Below, piece after piece: positions 8,778-17,803 of a stretch of DNA of 64,000 bases. Position 1 is the first letter of the stretch, and the number at the start of each line of letters is the position of its first letter. The notes beneath the pieces were generated by a model, which had not been told where the DNA came from, made no database searches, and saw only the letters and a program-made list of their open reading frames with translations. Both the position numbers and the translations under genes were made by a program. The stretch comes from Pseudomonas sp. R28(2017) (GTDB lineage: Bacteria > Pseudomonadota > Gammaproteobacteria > Pseudomonadales > Pseudomonadaceae), in the NCBI RefSeq assembly GCF_002112505.1, contig NZ_NEHW01000005.1:248001-312000 (forward strand). Reading direction: 5' to 3'.

Positions 8778-10565
8778 ATGTGCGGATTAGCAGGAGAGTT
8801 GCGTTTCACCCCCATCGACCAAGCCCCTCGCCCAGCCGACCTGGCTGCGGTAGAGCGCATCACCCATCACCTGGCGCCCCGCGGCCCAGACGCCTGGGGC
8901 TTCCATAGCCAGGGGCCGATCGCCCTCGGCCATCGCCGGCTGAAGATCATGGACCTGTCCGACGGGTCGGCGCAGCCGATGGTCGACAACACCCTGGGCC
9001 TCTCGCTGGCCTTCAACGGGGCCATCTACAACTTCCCAGAACTGCGCCAGGAGCTGCAGGACCTGGGCTACAGCTTCTGGTCCGACGGCGACACCGAAGT
9101 GTTGCTCAAGGGCTACCACGCCTGGGGCGCTGCGTTGCTGCCCAAGCTCAACGGCATGTTCGCCCTGGCCATCTGGGAGCGCGACAACCAGCGCCTGTTC
9201 CTTGCACGCGACCGCCTCGGCGTCAAGCCGCTGTACCTGTCGCGCAACGGCGAGCGCCTGCGCTTCGCCTCGACCCTGCCGGCGCTGCTCAAGGGCGGCG
9301 ACATCGACCCGATGATCGACCCGGTGGCGCTCAACCACTACCTCAACTTCCATGCCGTGGTGCCGGCGCCACGCACGTTGCTGGCCAATGTGCAGAAGCT
9401 CGAGCCCGGCACCTGGATGCGCGTCGACCGCCATGGTGAAGTCGAGCGCCAGACCTGGTGGCAGCTGCACTACGGCCCCAACCCGGACGAGCGCGACCTC
9501 GACCTGGAAGGCTGGACCACCCGCGTGCTCGACGCTACCCGTGATGCCGTGGCGATCCGCCAGCGTGCCGCCGTCGATGTGGGTGTGCTGCTGTCGGGCG
9601 GTGTCGACTCCAGCCTGCTGGTCGGCCTGCTGCGCGACGTCGGCGTGGACGACCTGTCGACCTTCTCCATCGGTTTCGAAGATGCCGGGGGCGAACGCGG
9701 TGACGAGTTCCAGTACTCCGACCTGATCGCCAAGCATTACGGCACCCGCCACCACCAGTTGCGCATCGCCGAGCACGAGATCATCGAGCAATTGCCGGCC
9801 GCGTTCCGCGCCATGAGCGAGCCGATGGTCAGCCACGACTGCATCGCGTTCTACCTGCTGTCGCGGGAAGTGGCCAAGCATTGCAAGGGCGTGCAGAGCG
9901 GCCAGGGCGCCGACGAGCTGTTCGCCGGTTACCACTGGTACCCGAAAGTGGACGGTGCCGACGATGCCTTCGGCGCCTACCGTGACGCCTTCTTCGACCG
10001 CAGCCATGACGAGTACCGCGATACCGTCCAGGCCCCCTGGTTGCTGGAAACCGACGCTGCCGGCGAGTTCGTCCGCGAGCACTTCGCCCGCCCCGGTGCA
10101 CCCGATGCCGTGGACAAGGCCTTGCGCCTGGACAGCACGGTGATGCTGGTCGACGACCCGGTCAAACGGGTCGACAACATGACCATGGCCTGGGGCCTGG
10201 AGGCCCGCACGCCGTTCCTCGACTACCGCCTGGTCGAACTGTCGGCGCGCATTCCGGCTCGCTTCAAGCTGCCCGATGGCGGCAAGCAGGTGCTCAAGCA
10301 GGCCGCACGGCGGGTGATCCCCCATGAGGTGATCGACCGCAAGAAGGGTTACTTCCCGGTGCCCGGCCTCAAGCACCTGGAAGGCGCGACCCTGGGCTGG
10401 GTGCGCGACCTGCTGACCGACCCCAGCCAGGACCGTGGCCTGTTCAACCCGGCCATGCTCGACCGCCTGCTGAGCAACCCGCACGGCCAGCTCACCCCGT
10501 TGCGCGGCTCCAAGCTGTGGCAACTGGCGGCCCTGAACCTGTGGCTCAGCGAACAAGGAATCTGA
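8778..10565 (+). CDS. asnO: N-acetylglutaminylglutamine amidotransferase (asparagine synthase family)
   Basis: 595 aa. The class II glutamine amidotransferase domain begins with the nucleophile Cys2 (MCGLAGE) and has RGPDAWG at 35-41; the synthetase half has the ATP pyrophosphatase loop SGGVDSS at 273-279. Next to the NAGGN synthetase gene, this subfamily amidates the dipeptide acid to N-acetylglutaminylglutamine amide, a compatible solute. TAAGGA lies before the ATG. It precedes the synthetase gene by 3 bp. The symbol follows the rhizobial name and is less sure than the function. Confidence 0.9.
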   Translation: MCGLAGELRFTPIDQAPRPADLAAVERITHHLAPRGPDAWGFHSQGPIALGHRRLKIMDLSDGSAQPMVDNTLGLSLAFNGAIYNFPELRQELQDLGYSFWSDGDTEVLLKGYHAWGAALLPKLNGMFALAIWERDNQRLFLARDRLGVKPLYLSRNGERLRFASTLPALLKGGDIDPMIDPVALNHYLNFHAVVPAPRTLLANVQKLEPGTWMRVDRHGEVERQTWWQLHYGPNPDERDLDLEGWTTRVLDATRDAVAIRQRAAVDVGVLLSGGVDSSLLVGLLRDVGVDDLSTFSIGFEDAGGERGDEFQYSDLIAKHYGTRHHQLRIAEHEIIEQLPAAFRAMSEPMVSHDCIAFYLLSREVAKHCKGVQSGQGADELFAGYHWYPKVDGADDAFGAYRDAFFDRSHDEYRDTVQAPWLLETDAAGEFVREHFARPGAPDAVDKALRLDSTVMLVDDPVKRVDNMTMAWGLEARTPFLDYRLVELSARIPARFKLPDGGKQVLKQAARRVIPHEVIDRKKGYFPVPGLKHLEGATLGWVRDLLTDPSQDRGLFNPAMLDRLLSNPHGQLTPLRGSKLWQLAALNLWLSEQGI

Positions 10566-10568
10566 CCG

Positions 10569-12314
10569 ATGAAAGCCCACGAAATCGCTTACGGTCAGCG
10601 CCTGCTGCGCGGCCAGGCGCCATCCTACGAGCGCCTGCAGGCGCGCCTGGCCGGCGACGGCAGCGAGCCCCACGACCAGCCGCGGGCGTTGCACTGTGGC
10701 TGGGGGCGCCTGCTGATCGGCCACACCTACCCGGACGCCGCCAGCCTGGCTGCCGCGCTGCAGGACGAACGCCCTGGCGAGCGTGACATCGCCTTGTACG
10801 TGGCCGCACCGCAGCAGTTGCTGGCCCAGGCGCCGCAACAGCTGTTCCTCGACCCTTCCGACACCTTGCGCCTGTGGTTCACCGACTACCGCCCTGCGCA
10901 GCGGGTGTTCCGCGGCTTCCGCGTGCGCCGGGCGCAGAACCCCGGCGACTGGCAGGCGATCAACACCTTGTACCAGGCGCGCGGCATGCTGCCGGTCGAC
11001 CCTGAACGGGTCACCCCGCGCCACCTCGGTGGCCCGGTGTACTGGCTGGCCGAGGATGAAGACAGCGGCGCGGTGATCGGCAGTGTCATGGGCCTGAACC
11101 ACAGCAAGGCGTTCGACGACCCGGAACACGGCAGCAGCCTGTGGTGCCTGGCGGTGGACCCGCAGTGCACCCGCCCGGGCGTGGGCGAGGTGCTGGTGCG
11201 CCACCTGATCGAGCATTTCATGAGCCGGGGCCTGGCCTACCTCGACCTGTCGGTGCTGCACGACAACCGCCAGGCAAAGCGCCTGTACGAGAAGCTCGGT
11301 TTCCGCAACCTGCCGACCTTCGCGGTCAAGCGCAAAAATGGCATCAACCAGCAGCTGTTCCTCGGCCCCGGCCCGGAAGCCGGCCTGAACCCCTACGCCC
11401 GCATCATTGTCGATGAGGCCATGCGCCGGGGCATCGAGGTGCAGGTGGACGACGCTTCCGCCGGGCTGTTCACCCTGAGCCTGGGCGGGCGGCGCATCCG
11501 CTGCCGCGAGTCGTTGAGCGACCTGACCAGCGCCGTGACCATGACCCTGTGCCAGGACAAGCGCCTGACCCAACATGCCCTGCGCAACGCCGGGCTGCAG
11601 GTACCGGCGCAGCAGCTGGCCGGCAATGCCGACGACAACCTGGCGTTTCTCGACGAGCATGGCGCGGTGGTGGTCAAGCCGGTGGATGGCGAACAGGGCC
11701 AGGGCGTGGCGGTCAATCTCACCTGCATCGAGGAGCTGACCCAGGCCGTGGAAAACGCTCGCCGTTTCGACAGCCGCGTGCTGCTGGAGAGCTTCCATGC
11801 CGGCAGCGACCTGCGCATCCTGGTGATCGGCTATGAGGTGGTGGCGGCGGCGATTCGCCACCCGGCCCAGGTGATCGGTGATGGCAAGCACAGCATCCGC
11901 CAGCTGATCGAGGCGCAGAGCCGTCGGCGCCAGGCAGCAACCGGTGGCGAAAGCCGCATCCCGCTGGATGACGAGACCGAGCGCACGTTGCACGGCGCGG
12001 GCCTGGGCTACGACGATGTGCTGCCGGCCAGCCAGCGCCTGGCGGTGCGGCGCACGGCCAACCTGCATACCGGTGGCACCCTGGAAGACGTCACCGAGCG
12101 CCTGCACCCGGTGCTGGCCGATGCGGCCGTGCGGGCGGCGCGGGCGCTGGAAATCCCGGTGGTGGGCCTGGACTTCATAGTCCGCGATGCCGAACACCCG
12201 GATTACGTGATCATCGAAGCCAACGAGCGCGCCGGGCTGGCCAACCATGAACCGCAGCCGACGGCTGAACGGTTTGTCGACCTGCTGTTCCCGCATAGCC
12301 GGCCTTTGGCATGA
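10569..12314 (+). CDS. ngg: N-acetylglutaminylglutamine synthetase (GNAT + ATP-grasp)
   Basis: 581 aa. A GNAT acetyltransferase domain lies in the first half (LWCLAVDPQCTRPGVGEVLV, then a typical GNAT end LYEKLGFRNLP) and an ATP-grasp/RimK-like domain in the second (VVVKPVDGEQGQGVAV, IVRDAEHPDYVIIEANERAG). This agrees with acetylation and ligation of glutamine to form N-acetylglutaminylglutamine. It is the second gene of the osmolyte operon, 3 bp after the amidotransferase. The GNAT plus ATP-grasp fusion is characteristic of this enzyme. Confidence 0.92.
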   Translation: MKAHEIAYGQRLLRGQAPSYERLQARLAGDGSEPHDQPRALHCGWGRLLIGHTYPDAASLAAALQDERPGERDIALYVAAPQQLLAQAPQQLFLDPSDTLRLWFTDYRPAQRVFRGFRVRRAQNPGDWQAINTLYQARGMLPVDPERVTPRHLGGPVYWLAEDEDSGAVIGSVMGLNHSKAFDDPEHGSSLWCLAVDPQCTRPGVGEVLVRHLIEHFMSRGLAYLDLSVLHDNRQAKRLYEKLGFRNLPTFAVKRKNGINQQLFLGPGPEAGLNPYARIIVDEAMRRGIEVQVDDASAGLFTLSLGGRRIRCRESLSDLTSAVTMTLCQDKRLTQHALRNAGLQVPAQQLAGNADDNLAFLDEHGAVVVKPVDGEQGQGVAVNLTCIEELTQAVENARRFDSRVLLESFHAGSDLRILVIGYEVVAAAIRHPAQVIGDGKHSIRQLIEAQSRRRQAATGGESRIPLDDETERTLHGAGLGYDDVLPASQRLAVRRTANLHTGGTLEDVTERLHPVLADAAVRAARALEIPVVGLDFIVRDAEHPDYVIIEANERAGLANHEPQPTAERFVDLLFPHSRPLA

Positions 12315-12324
12315 ATCAGTGTTG

Positions 12325-12399
12325 AGGCCTTCGCGGGCACGCCCGCTCCCACAAGGGCGGTGCAGTACCTGTGGGAGCGGGCGTGCCCGCGAAGGCCCC
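12325..12399. repeat. REP pair (compact, inside the NAGGN operon)
   Basis: GCGGGCACGCCCGCTCCCAC and its inverted partner, separated by only about 18 bp, form a long hairpin between ngg and the M42 peptidase gene. Its place inside a presumed operon suggests mRNA stabilisation or partial termination. The right arm ends 23 bp before the peptidase start. Confidence 0.9.
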
Positions 12400-12422
12400 A
12401 ACGCAGGAACCAAGGAGTACCC

Positions 12423-13607
12423 ATGACCGAACGACTCCCCGAACCCGACCTCGACTACCTCAAGCGCGTCCTGCTGGAGATGCTCGCCATCCCCAGCCCG
12501 ACCGGTTTCACCGACACCATCGTGCGCTACGTGGCCGAACGCCTGGACGAGCTGGGCATCCCCTTCGAACTGACCCGCCGCGGCACCATTCGCGCCACCC
12601 TCAAGGGCCGGCAGAGTTCGCCCGACCGCGCCGTCTCGGCCCACCTCGACACCATCGGCGCCAGCGTGCGCCAGTTGCAGGACAACGGCCGCCTGGCCCT
12701 GGCCCCGGTGGGCTGCTGGTCGAGCCGCTTCGCCGAGGGCAGCCGGGTCAGCGTGTTCACCGACACCGGTGTGTTCCGTGGCAGCGTGCTGCCGCTGATG
12801 GCCAGCGGGCACGCCTTCAACACCGCGATCGACCAGATGCCGATCAGCTGGGAACACATCGAGGTGCGCCTGGACGCCTACTGCACCACCCGCGCCGATT
12901 GTGAGGCGCTGGGCATTGCCATCGGTGACTTCGTCGCCTTCGACCCGCTGCCGGAGTTCACCGAAAGCGGCCACATCAGCGCCCGCCACCTGGACGACAA
13001 AGCCGGCGTGGCGGCCTTGCTGGCGGCCCTCAAGGCGGTAGTGGAAAGCGGCCGCCAGCCGCTGATCGACTGCCACCCGCTGTTCACCATCACCGAAGAA
13101 ACCGGCTCAGGCGCTGCTGGCGCCCTGCCCTGGGACGTCAGCGAGTTCGTCGGCATCGACATCGCCCCGGTCGCCCCGGGGCAGGCCTCCAGCGAACATG
13201 CGGTGAGCGTGGCCATGCAGGATTCTTCCGGGCCTTACGACTACCACCTGTCGCGCCACCTGCTGAAGCTGGCCGGCGACCAGGATGTGCCAGTGCGCCG
13301 CGACCTGTTCCGCTACTACTTCAGCGACGCGCATTCGGCCGTGACCGCCGGGCACGACATTCGCACCGCGCTGGTGGCGTTCGGCTGCGATGCCACCCAT
13401 GGCTACGAGCGCACCCATATCGACAGCCTGGCCGCGCTCAGCCGGCTGCTTTCGGCCTACCTGCTCAGCCCGCCGGTATTCGCCAGCGACTCGCAACCGG
13501 CCAATGCCTCGCTCGATCGCTTCAGCCACCAGCTGGAGCACGATGCGCAGATGGAGAGCGACACCCGGGTGCCGGCCGTGGACAGCCTGGTAGGAAACAA
13601 AAGCTGA
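12423..13607 (+). CDS. M42-family metallopeptidase of the NAGGN osmoprotectant system
   Basis: 394 aa. The ATG at 12423 is preceded by CAAGGAG; an earlier in-frame ATG lies inside the REP and is rejected. Dinuclear metal ligands of M42/M20-type peptidases are visible: SAHLDTIGA, HLDDKAGVA, ITEETGSG and the aspartate of VGIDIAPV, with a late His in THGYERTHID. Peptidases of this subtype sit next to NAGGN synthesis genes in many bacteria and probably act in turnover or trimming of the osmolyte, which remains an inference. It ends the operon before the YheU-like gene. Confidence 0.88.
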   Translation: MTERLPEPDLDYLKRVLLEMLAIPSPTGFTDTIVRYVAERLDELGIPFELTRRGTIRATLKGRQSSPDRAVSAHLDTIGASVRQLQDNGRLALAPVGCWSSRFAEGSRVSVFTDTGVFRGSVLPLMASGHAFNTAIDQMPISWEHIEVRLDAYCTTRADCEALGIAIGDFVAFDPLPEFTESGHISARHLDDKAGVAALLAALKAVVESGRQPLIDCHPLFTITEETGSGAAGALPWDVSEFVGIDIAPVAPGQASSEHAVSVAMQDSSGPYDYHLSRHLLKLAGDQDVPVRRDLFRYYFSDAHSAVTAGHDIRTALVAFGCDATHGYERTHIDSLAALSRLLSAYLLSPPVFASDSQPANASLDRFSHQLEHDAQMESDTRVPAVDSLVGNKS

Positions 13608-13662
13608 TGGCCAAGGAATCGCGTAGCATGCAGGGATTCATGAACAAGACCGTGCGCCGCCC

Positions 13663-13890
13663 ATGCTGATCCCCTACGACCAACTGCAAGCCGAAACCCT
13701 GACCCGCCTGATCGAGGACTTCGTCACCCGCGACGGCACCGACAACGGCGACGATACCCCGCTGGAAACCCGCGTGCTGCGGGTGCGCCAGGCATTGGCC
13801 AAGGGCCAGGCGTTCATCCTGTTCGACCTGGAGAGCCAGCAGTGCCAGTTGCTGGCCAAGCACGACGTGCCCCGCGAGCTGCTCGACTGA
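13663..13890 (+). CDS. YheU-family small protein
   Basis: 75 aa, acidic. It begins MLIPYDQLQAETLTRLIEDF and has TPLETRVLRVRQALAKGQA, the conserved YheU pattern (a short helical protein of unknown function with a known fold). Start at 13663 is the only sensible one. It lies 55 bp downstream of the M42 peptidase on the same strand and may be read from the same message. The hairpin that follows could end that transcript. Confidence 0.85.
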   Translation: MLIPYDQLQAETLTRLIEDFVTRDGTDNGDDTPLETRVLRVRQALAKGQAFILFDLESQQCQLLAKHDVPRELLD

Positions 13891-13902
13891 CAGGGCCGGC
13901 CT

Positions 13903-13924
13903 CTTCGCGGCTTTAGCCGCGAAG
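13903..13924. terminator. Perfect hairpin between yheU-like gene and rsmI
   Basis: CTTCGCGGCT-TT-AGCCGCGAAG, 10-bp perfect stem with a tiny loop, placed between two convergent genes. It lacks a long T tract, but its position suggests a two-way transcription stop. The stem shares TTCGCGG with the REP family. Confidence 0.6.
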
Positions 13925-13941
13925 TGGCCGTTACAGGCTAA

Positions 13942-14130
13942 TCAGGGCTGATCAGCCTTGCATGCTTGCGCTGCCTTGATCCGCCGATACACCTCGGCCC
14001 GGTGCACCGGCACCTTGCGCGGTGCTTCCACGCCGAAGCGCACCATGCCATTGCGCGTTTCCACCACCTTGATCCGAATATCGTCACCAATGGTGATGAC
14101 TTCGCCGACTTCACGCCCGATCACCAACAT
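13942..14130 (-). CDS. rsmI: CsrA/RsmA-family RNA-binding regulator (RsmI-like)
   Basis: 62 aa from ATG 14130 (MLVIGREVGEVITIGDDIRI). CsrA proteins bind GGA motifs in mRNA leaders as dimers. The RNA-contact motif VHRAEVYRRIK is kept, including its arginine, but the first strand is MLVIGREVGE instead of the usual MLILTRRVGE, so this is a divergent paralogue. P. putida has RsmA, RsmE and RsmI; gene context next to the NAGGN cluster fits RsmI. CGAGAGGACCGGAGC lies just upstream of the start and holds both a ribosome site and GGA triplets, so self-binding is possible. Confidence 0.88.
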   Translation of the reverse strand: MLVIGREVGEVITIGDDIRIKVVETRNGMVRFGVEAPRKVPVHRAEVYRRIKAAQACKADQP

Positions 14131-14258
14131 GCTCCGGTCCTCTCGCAACAGGAAAAAACCGCAGAGTGCTTGGGGATATTCGTCTGGACAATACTTCACC
14201 AGTAATTCAGAGCAGGCCTACAATGGCTGGTAACTTCTCCTACAGACAACTCCCACAA

Positions 14259-15068
14259 TCAGCGGGGCTGCGCCTTGGCCCGCATCTTGACCGCCATGTC
14301 TGCCATCTCGTCATACAGCCGCTCCGGCGCCTGACGTTTGAGTTGCCAGGCCTGGCGCCCGGCCTCATGGGGCAGGATCAGAAACTCGCCCGCCACGACT
14401 TGCTGGTGGATGTAGTCGGCGATATCGGCCGCGCTGATCGGCGAGCCTTCCAGCAGCTTGCCGACCTGGGCCTTCATCGCCGGGTTCGGCCCACGGAAGG
14501 ACTCGAGCAGGTTGGTCTGGAAGAACGACGGGCACACGCAGTGCACCGCCACTTCCAGCTGGCGCAATTCCACCAGCAGGCTTTCCGACAGCGCCAGCAC
14601 ACCGGCCTTGGCCACGTTGTAGTTGCTCATCCCCGGCCCCTGCATCAGCGCCGCCATGGAGGCGACGTTGATGATCCGCCCCTTGCTGCGCTCCAGCTGC
14701 GGCAGGAACGCCTTGCAGCCCTTGACCACGCCCATCAGGTTGACCGCGATCTGCCAGTCCCAGTCTTCCAGCGACAGCTCGGCGAAGAAGCCGCCCGAGG
14801 CGACGCCGGCGTTGTTGACGAGCACATCGATGCCGCCGAATTTTTCTTCGCAGGCCTGGGCCAGGGCGGTGAGCTGGCTGTAGTCGCGCACGTCGCAGCG
14901 CTGGACGAAGCCCTCGCCGCCCGCGGCCCGCACCAACGCCAGGGTTTCGCGCAGGCCTGCTTCGTTGACATCGGCCAGCGCCAGGCGCCAGCCCTCGCGC
15001 GCCCAGCGCAGGGCGATCTCGCGGCCCAGGCCCGAGCCGGCGCCAGTGATCATGATGCGGTTTTGCAT
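14259..15068 (-). CDS. Short-chain dehydrogenase/reductase (classical SDR)
   Basis: 269 aa from ATG 15068 (MQNRIMITGAGSGLGREIAL); a longer frame upstream lacks a ribosome site. TGAGSGLG is the NAD(P)-binding loop, LVNNAG the structural motif, and the catalytic set is Ser in INVASMAALM with YNVAK. The ADVN after the second strand suggests NAD preference. Substrate unknown; similar proteins are often only called SDR. Single gene, divergent from the DUF3309 gene across a REP pair. Confidence 0.9.
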   Translation of the reverse strand: MQNRIMITGAGSGLGREIALRWAREGWRLALADVNEAGLRETLALVRAAGGEGFVQRCDVRDYSQLTALAQACEEKFGGIDVLVNNAGVASGGFFAELSLEDWDWQIAVNLMGVVKGCKAFLPQLERSKGRIINVASMAALMQGPGMSNYNVAKAGVLALSESLLVELRQLEVAVHCVCPSFFQTNLLESFRGPNPAMKAQVGKLLEGSPISAADIADYIHQQVVAGEFLILPHEAGRQAWQLKRQAPERLYDEMADMAVKMRAKAQPR

Positions 15069-15177
15069 GGTGGCACGCCTTGTTCTGACAGGTTGTGCAA
15101 CGAGTCTAATCAAGGCCTTGGTGGGAGGCAGGATCCATCAGGATAGTGAATGGGCAGGCATGACTGCGTGGTCAGGT

Positions 15178-15274
15178 CCGGCCCTTTCGCGGGCAAGCCC
15201 GCTCCCACAGGTTCACTCTAATCCCGAGGATCATGGGATCCCTGTGGGAGCGGGCTTGCCCGCGAAAGGGCCGG
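15178..15274. repeat. REP pair (inverted)
   Basis: CCGGCCCTTTCGCGGGCAAG with its exact inverse at the right end (CTTGCCCGCGAAAGGGCCGG). The 311-bp gap 15069-15379 holds this element and, to its right, about 105 bp that should carry the promoter of the DUF3309 gene. Confidence 0.92.
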
Positions 15275-15379
15275 TACAGGCAGCACAAAGATGGAATCTT
15301 TCACAAGCGGCAACAGTCCGAATTTACAAGAGGCCAGCAGTCCCAGGCCCTTGACCCTCAACCACGCAAGGATTCCGTC

Positions 15380-15532
15380 ATGACCACGATTCTCATCATC
15401 ATCCTGATCCTTCTGCTGATTGGTGGCTTACCGGTCTTCCCGCACTCGCGCAGCTGGGGCTACGGCCCTTCCGGCATCGTCGGCGTGGTGCTGGTGATTC
15501 TGCTGGTGCTATTGCTGCTAGGCATGATCTAG
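15380..15532 (+). CDS. DUF3309 small membrane protein
   Basis: 50 aa from ATG 15380. Two hydrophobic stretches (TILIIILILLLIGGLP and VVLVILLVLLLLGMI) flank the short motif FPHSRSWGYGPSG, which is the DUF3309 signature. These peptides are widespread in proteobacteria and often stress-linked, with no known mechanism. Followed immediately by a strong terminator. Confidence 0.88.
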   Translation: MTTILIIILILLLIGGLPVFPHSRSWGYGPSGIVGVVLVILLVLLLLGMI

Positions 15533-15541
15533 CCGCAGAAC

Positions 15542-15575
15542 ATGAAAAAACCGCGCCGAGGCGCGGTTTTTTCAT
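15542..15575. terminator. Strong bidirectional intrinsic terminator
   Basis: ATGAAAAAACCGCGC-CGAG-GCGCGGTTTTTTCAT is a perfect 15-bp stem with A and T tracts on both sides. It serves both the DUF3309 gene (plus) and actP (minus). Confidence 0.95.
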
Positions 15576-15587
15576 GGCCGATGGCTG

Positions 15588-17252
15588 TCAGTGCGAGACC
15601 GCGCCGGAAGCCCCCAGGCCAGTCTGCGAACGGACGAACTGCGGGTAGAACAGCGCGCGCTCGTCATCGGCAGCCTTGGACTTGTCGGTGACCGAGAAGA
15701 ACCAGATACCGACGAAGGCGATGATCATCGAGAACAGCGCTGGATATTCGTACGGGTAGATGGCTTTTTCATGGCCGAGGATCTGCACCCAGATGGTCGG
15801 GCCAAGGATCATCAGCGTCACTGCGCTGACCAGGCCCAGCCAGCCGCCGATCATGGCGCCACGGGTGGTCAGTTTCTTCCAGTACATCGAGAGCAGCAGC
15901 ACCGGGAAGTTGCAGCTGGCGGCGATGGAGAACGCAAGGCCGACCATGAAGGCGATGTTCTGCTTCTCGAACAGGATGCCCAGGCCGATCGCCAGCACGC
16001 CGAGGGCGATGGTGGTGATCTTCGACACGCGGATCTCGTCCTTGTCGTTGGCCTTGCCCTTGCGCCACACGCTGGCGTACAGGTCGTGGGAAACCGCCGA
16101 GGCACCGGCCAGGGTCAGGCCCGCAACCACCGCCAGGATGGTGGCGAAGGCCACGGCCGAGATGAAGCCGAGGAACACGCTGCCACCCACGGCGTCGGCC
16201 AGGTGCACCGCCGCCATGTTGTTGCCGCCGATCAGGGCGCCAGCGGCGTCCTTGAAGTCCGGGTTGGTGCTGACCAGCAGGATCGCGCCGAAGCCGATGA
16301 TGAAGGTCAGGATGTAGAAGTAGCCGATGAAGCCGGTGGCGTACAGCACGCTCTTGCGGGCTTCCTTGGCGTCACTGACGGTGAAGAAGCGCATCAGGAT
16401 GTGTGGCAGGCCAGCGGTACCGAACATCAGCGCCAGGCCCAGGGAGAACGCCGAGATCGGGTCCTTGACCAGGCCGCCCGGGCTCATGATCGCCTCGCCC
16501 TTGGCGTGCACCTTGATCGCTTCGGAGAACAGGGTGTTGAAGTCAAAGCCCACGTGCTTCATCACCATCAGCGCCATGAAGCTGGCACCGGACAGCAGCA
16601 GCACGGCCTTGATGATCTGTACCCAGGTGGTGGCCAGCATGCCGCCGAACAGCACGTACAGGCACATCAGGATACCCACCAGGATCACCGCGACGTGGTA
16701 GTCGAGGCCGAACAGCAACTCGATCAGCTTGCCCGCGCCGACCATCTGCGCGATCAGGTAGAACGCCACAACCACCAGCGAACCTGAGGCCGACAGGGTG
16801 CGGATTTCCTTCTGCCCGAGGCGGTACGAGGCGACGTCGGCAAAGGTGTACTTGCCGAGGTTGCGCAGCCGTTCGGCAATCAGGAAGAGGATGATCGGCC
16901 AACCGACCAGGAAGCCGATCGAGTAGATCAGGCCATCGTAGCCAGAGGTGAACACCAGGGCGGAAATCCCCAGGAACGAGGCCGCCGACATGTAGTCACC
17001 GGCAATCGCAAGGCCGTTCTGGAAGCCGGTGATCTTGCCACCGGCGGCGTAGTAGTCGGCCGCCGACTTGTTGCGCTTGGAGGCCCAGTAGGTGATGCCG
17101 AGGGTAAAGGCGACGAAGGCCACGAACATGGCGATCGCCGGAACGTTCAGCGGTTGTTTCTGCACCTCGCCGGTCAGGGCATCGGCGGCCCACACGGCGG
17201 GTGCGAAGGCTCCGCAGGCCAGGACGGCCAGGGCTTTGGCGTGGCGAATCAT
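15588..17252 (-). CDS. actP: Cation/acetate symporter ActP
   Basis: 554 aa, sodium:solute symporter family with about 13 membrane segments after an apparent signal-like N-terminus ([17 protein letters not shown]). Visible are [20 protein letters not shown] and [15 protein letters not shown], typical of ActP. It takes up acetate, glycolate and similar short monocarboxylates. It overlaps the upstream yjcH by 4 bp (ATGA), so the two are translationally coupled. No acs gene is in the window. Ends at the strong terminator. Confidence 0.94.
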   Translation of the reverse strand: MIRHAKALAVLACGAFAPAVWAADALTGEVQKQPLNVPAIAMFVAFVAFTLGITYWASKRNKSAADYYAAGGKITGFQNGLAIAGDYMSAASFLGISALVFTSGYDGLIYSIGFLVGWPIILFLIAERLRNLGKYTFADVASYRLGQKEIRTLSASGSLVVVAFYLIAQMVGAGKLIELLFGLDYHVAVILVGILMCLYVLFGGMLATTWVQIIKAVLLLSGASFMALMVMKHVGFDFNTLFSEAIKVHAKGEAIMSPGGLVKDPISAFSLGLALMFGTAGLPHILMRFFTVSDAKEARKSVLYATGFIGYFYILTFIIGFGAILLVSTNPDFKDAAGALIGGNNMAAVHLADAVGGSVFLGFISAVAFATILAVVAGLTLAGASAVSHDLYASVWRKGKANDKDEIRVSKITTIALGVLAIGLGILFEKQNIAFMVGLAFSIAASCNFPVLLLSMYWKKLTTRGAMIGGWLGLVSAVTLMILGPTIWVQILGHEKAIYPYEYPALFSMIIAFVGIWFFSVTDKSKAADDERALFYPQFVRSQTGLGASGAVSH

Positions 17253-17560
17253 TGTTGCGCCTCCTTCAGGATGGCCTTGTTCAGCTCATCGAACTCGCCG
17301 TTGGCGCGGCGCACGTAGATGGCGGTCAGGACGAATGCCGAAACGATCAGGCCGACGCCCAGGGGAATGCCCCAGGTAATCGACGAGTCAGGGCTGAGCT
17401 TGGTGCCCAGAACCTGAGGACCGTAGGCGATCAGGAGGATGAAGGCGCAGTAGAGGCCGAGCATGATCGCCGAGAGAATCCAGGCGAACCGTTCACGTTT
17501 GCTGACCAGCTCCTTGAAGCGCGGGCTGTTTTGTATCGAGAGGTAAATGCTGTCGTTCAT
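17249..17560 (-). CDS. yjcH: DUF485 membrane protein YjcH
   Basis: 103 aa from ATG 17560 ([20 protein letters not shown]), with two hydrophobic segments and the DUF485 pattern [20 protein letters not shown]. It nearly always precedes actP, as here, and may assist the permease. The next gene overlaps its stop. An upstream in-frame ATG at 17602 lacks a ribosome site. Confidence 0.92.
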   Translation of the reverse strand: MNDSIYLSIQNSPRFKELVSKRERFAWILSAIMLGLYCAFILLIAYGPQVLGTKLSPDSSITWGIPLGVGLIVSAFVLTAIYVRRANGEFDELNKAILKEAQQ

Positions 17561-17691
17561 TGTTTTTGTCCTAGCAGCACAGGTAGGGGATGGAACCCAC
17601 ACCCTTACTTTATGCAGCTGTTGGACGCCAACCAGACGACCTTAGTCTTAGATGCAACGGTGTTTTACCGATTGCGTAACAAACCTTGAGG

Positions 17692-17780
17692 CCCATTCGC
17701 GGGCACGCCCGCTCCCACAGGTATTTCACAGCATTCAGAACCGTGATAACCGTTGTGGGAGCGGGCAAGCCCGCGAAGAA
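17692..17780. repeat. REP pair (inverted)
   Basis: ATTCGCGGGCACGCCCGCTC and inverted GAGCGGGCAAGCCCGCGAAG. It lies between the binding-protein gene and yjcH, both on the minus strand, and fills much of that gap. Confidence 0.88.
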
Positions 17781-17803
17781 GCAAAACTGGCCCTGAAGGG
17801 TTG

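Noticed and set aside
12360..12422. Upstream ATG as the start of the M42 peptidase
   Set aside because: It lies in the right arm of a REP pair. The ATG at 12423 has CAAGGAG in front and begins the conserved sequence.
8787..13076. A minus-strand open frame of 1429 codons opposite the NAGGN operon
   Set aside because: It lies entirely against well-supported genes (amidotransferase, synthetase, peptidase). High GC with G/C third positions creates long antisense frames; its protein has no recognisable domain.
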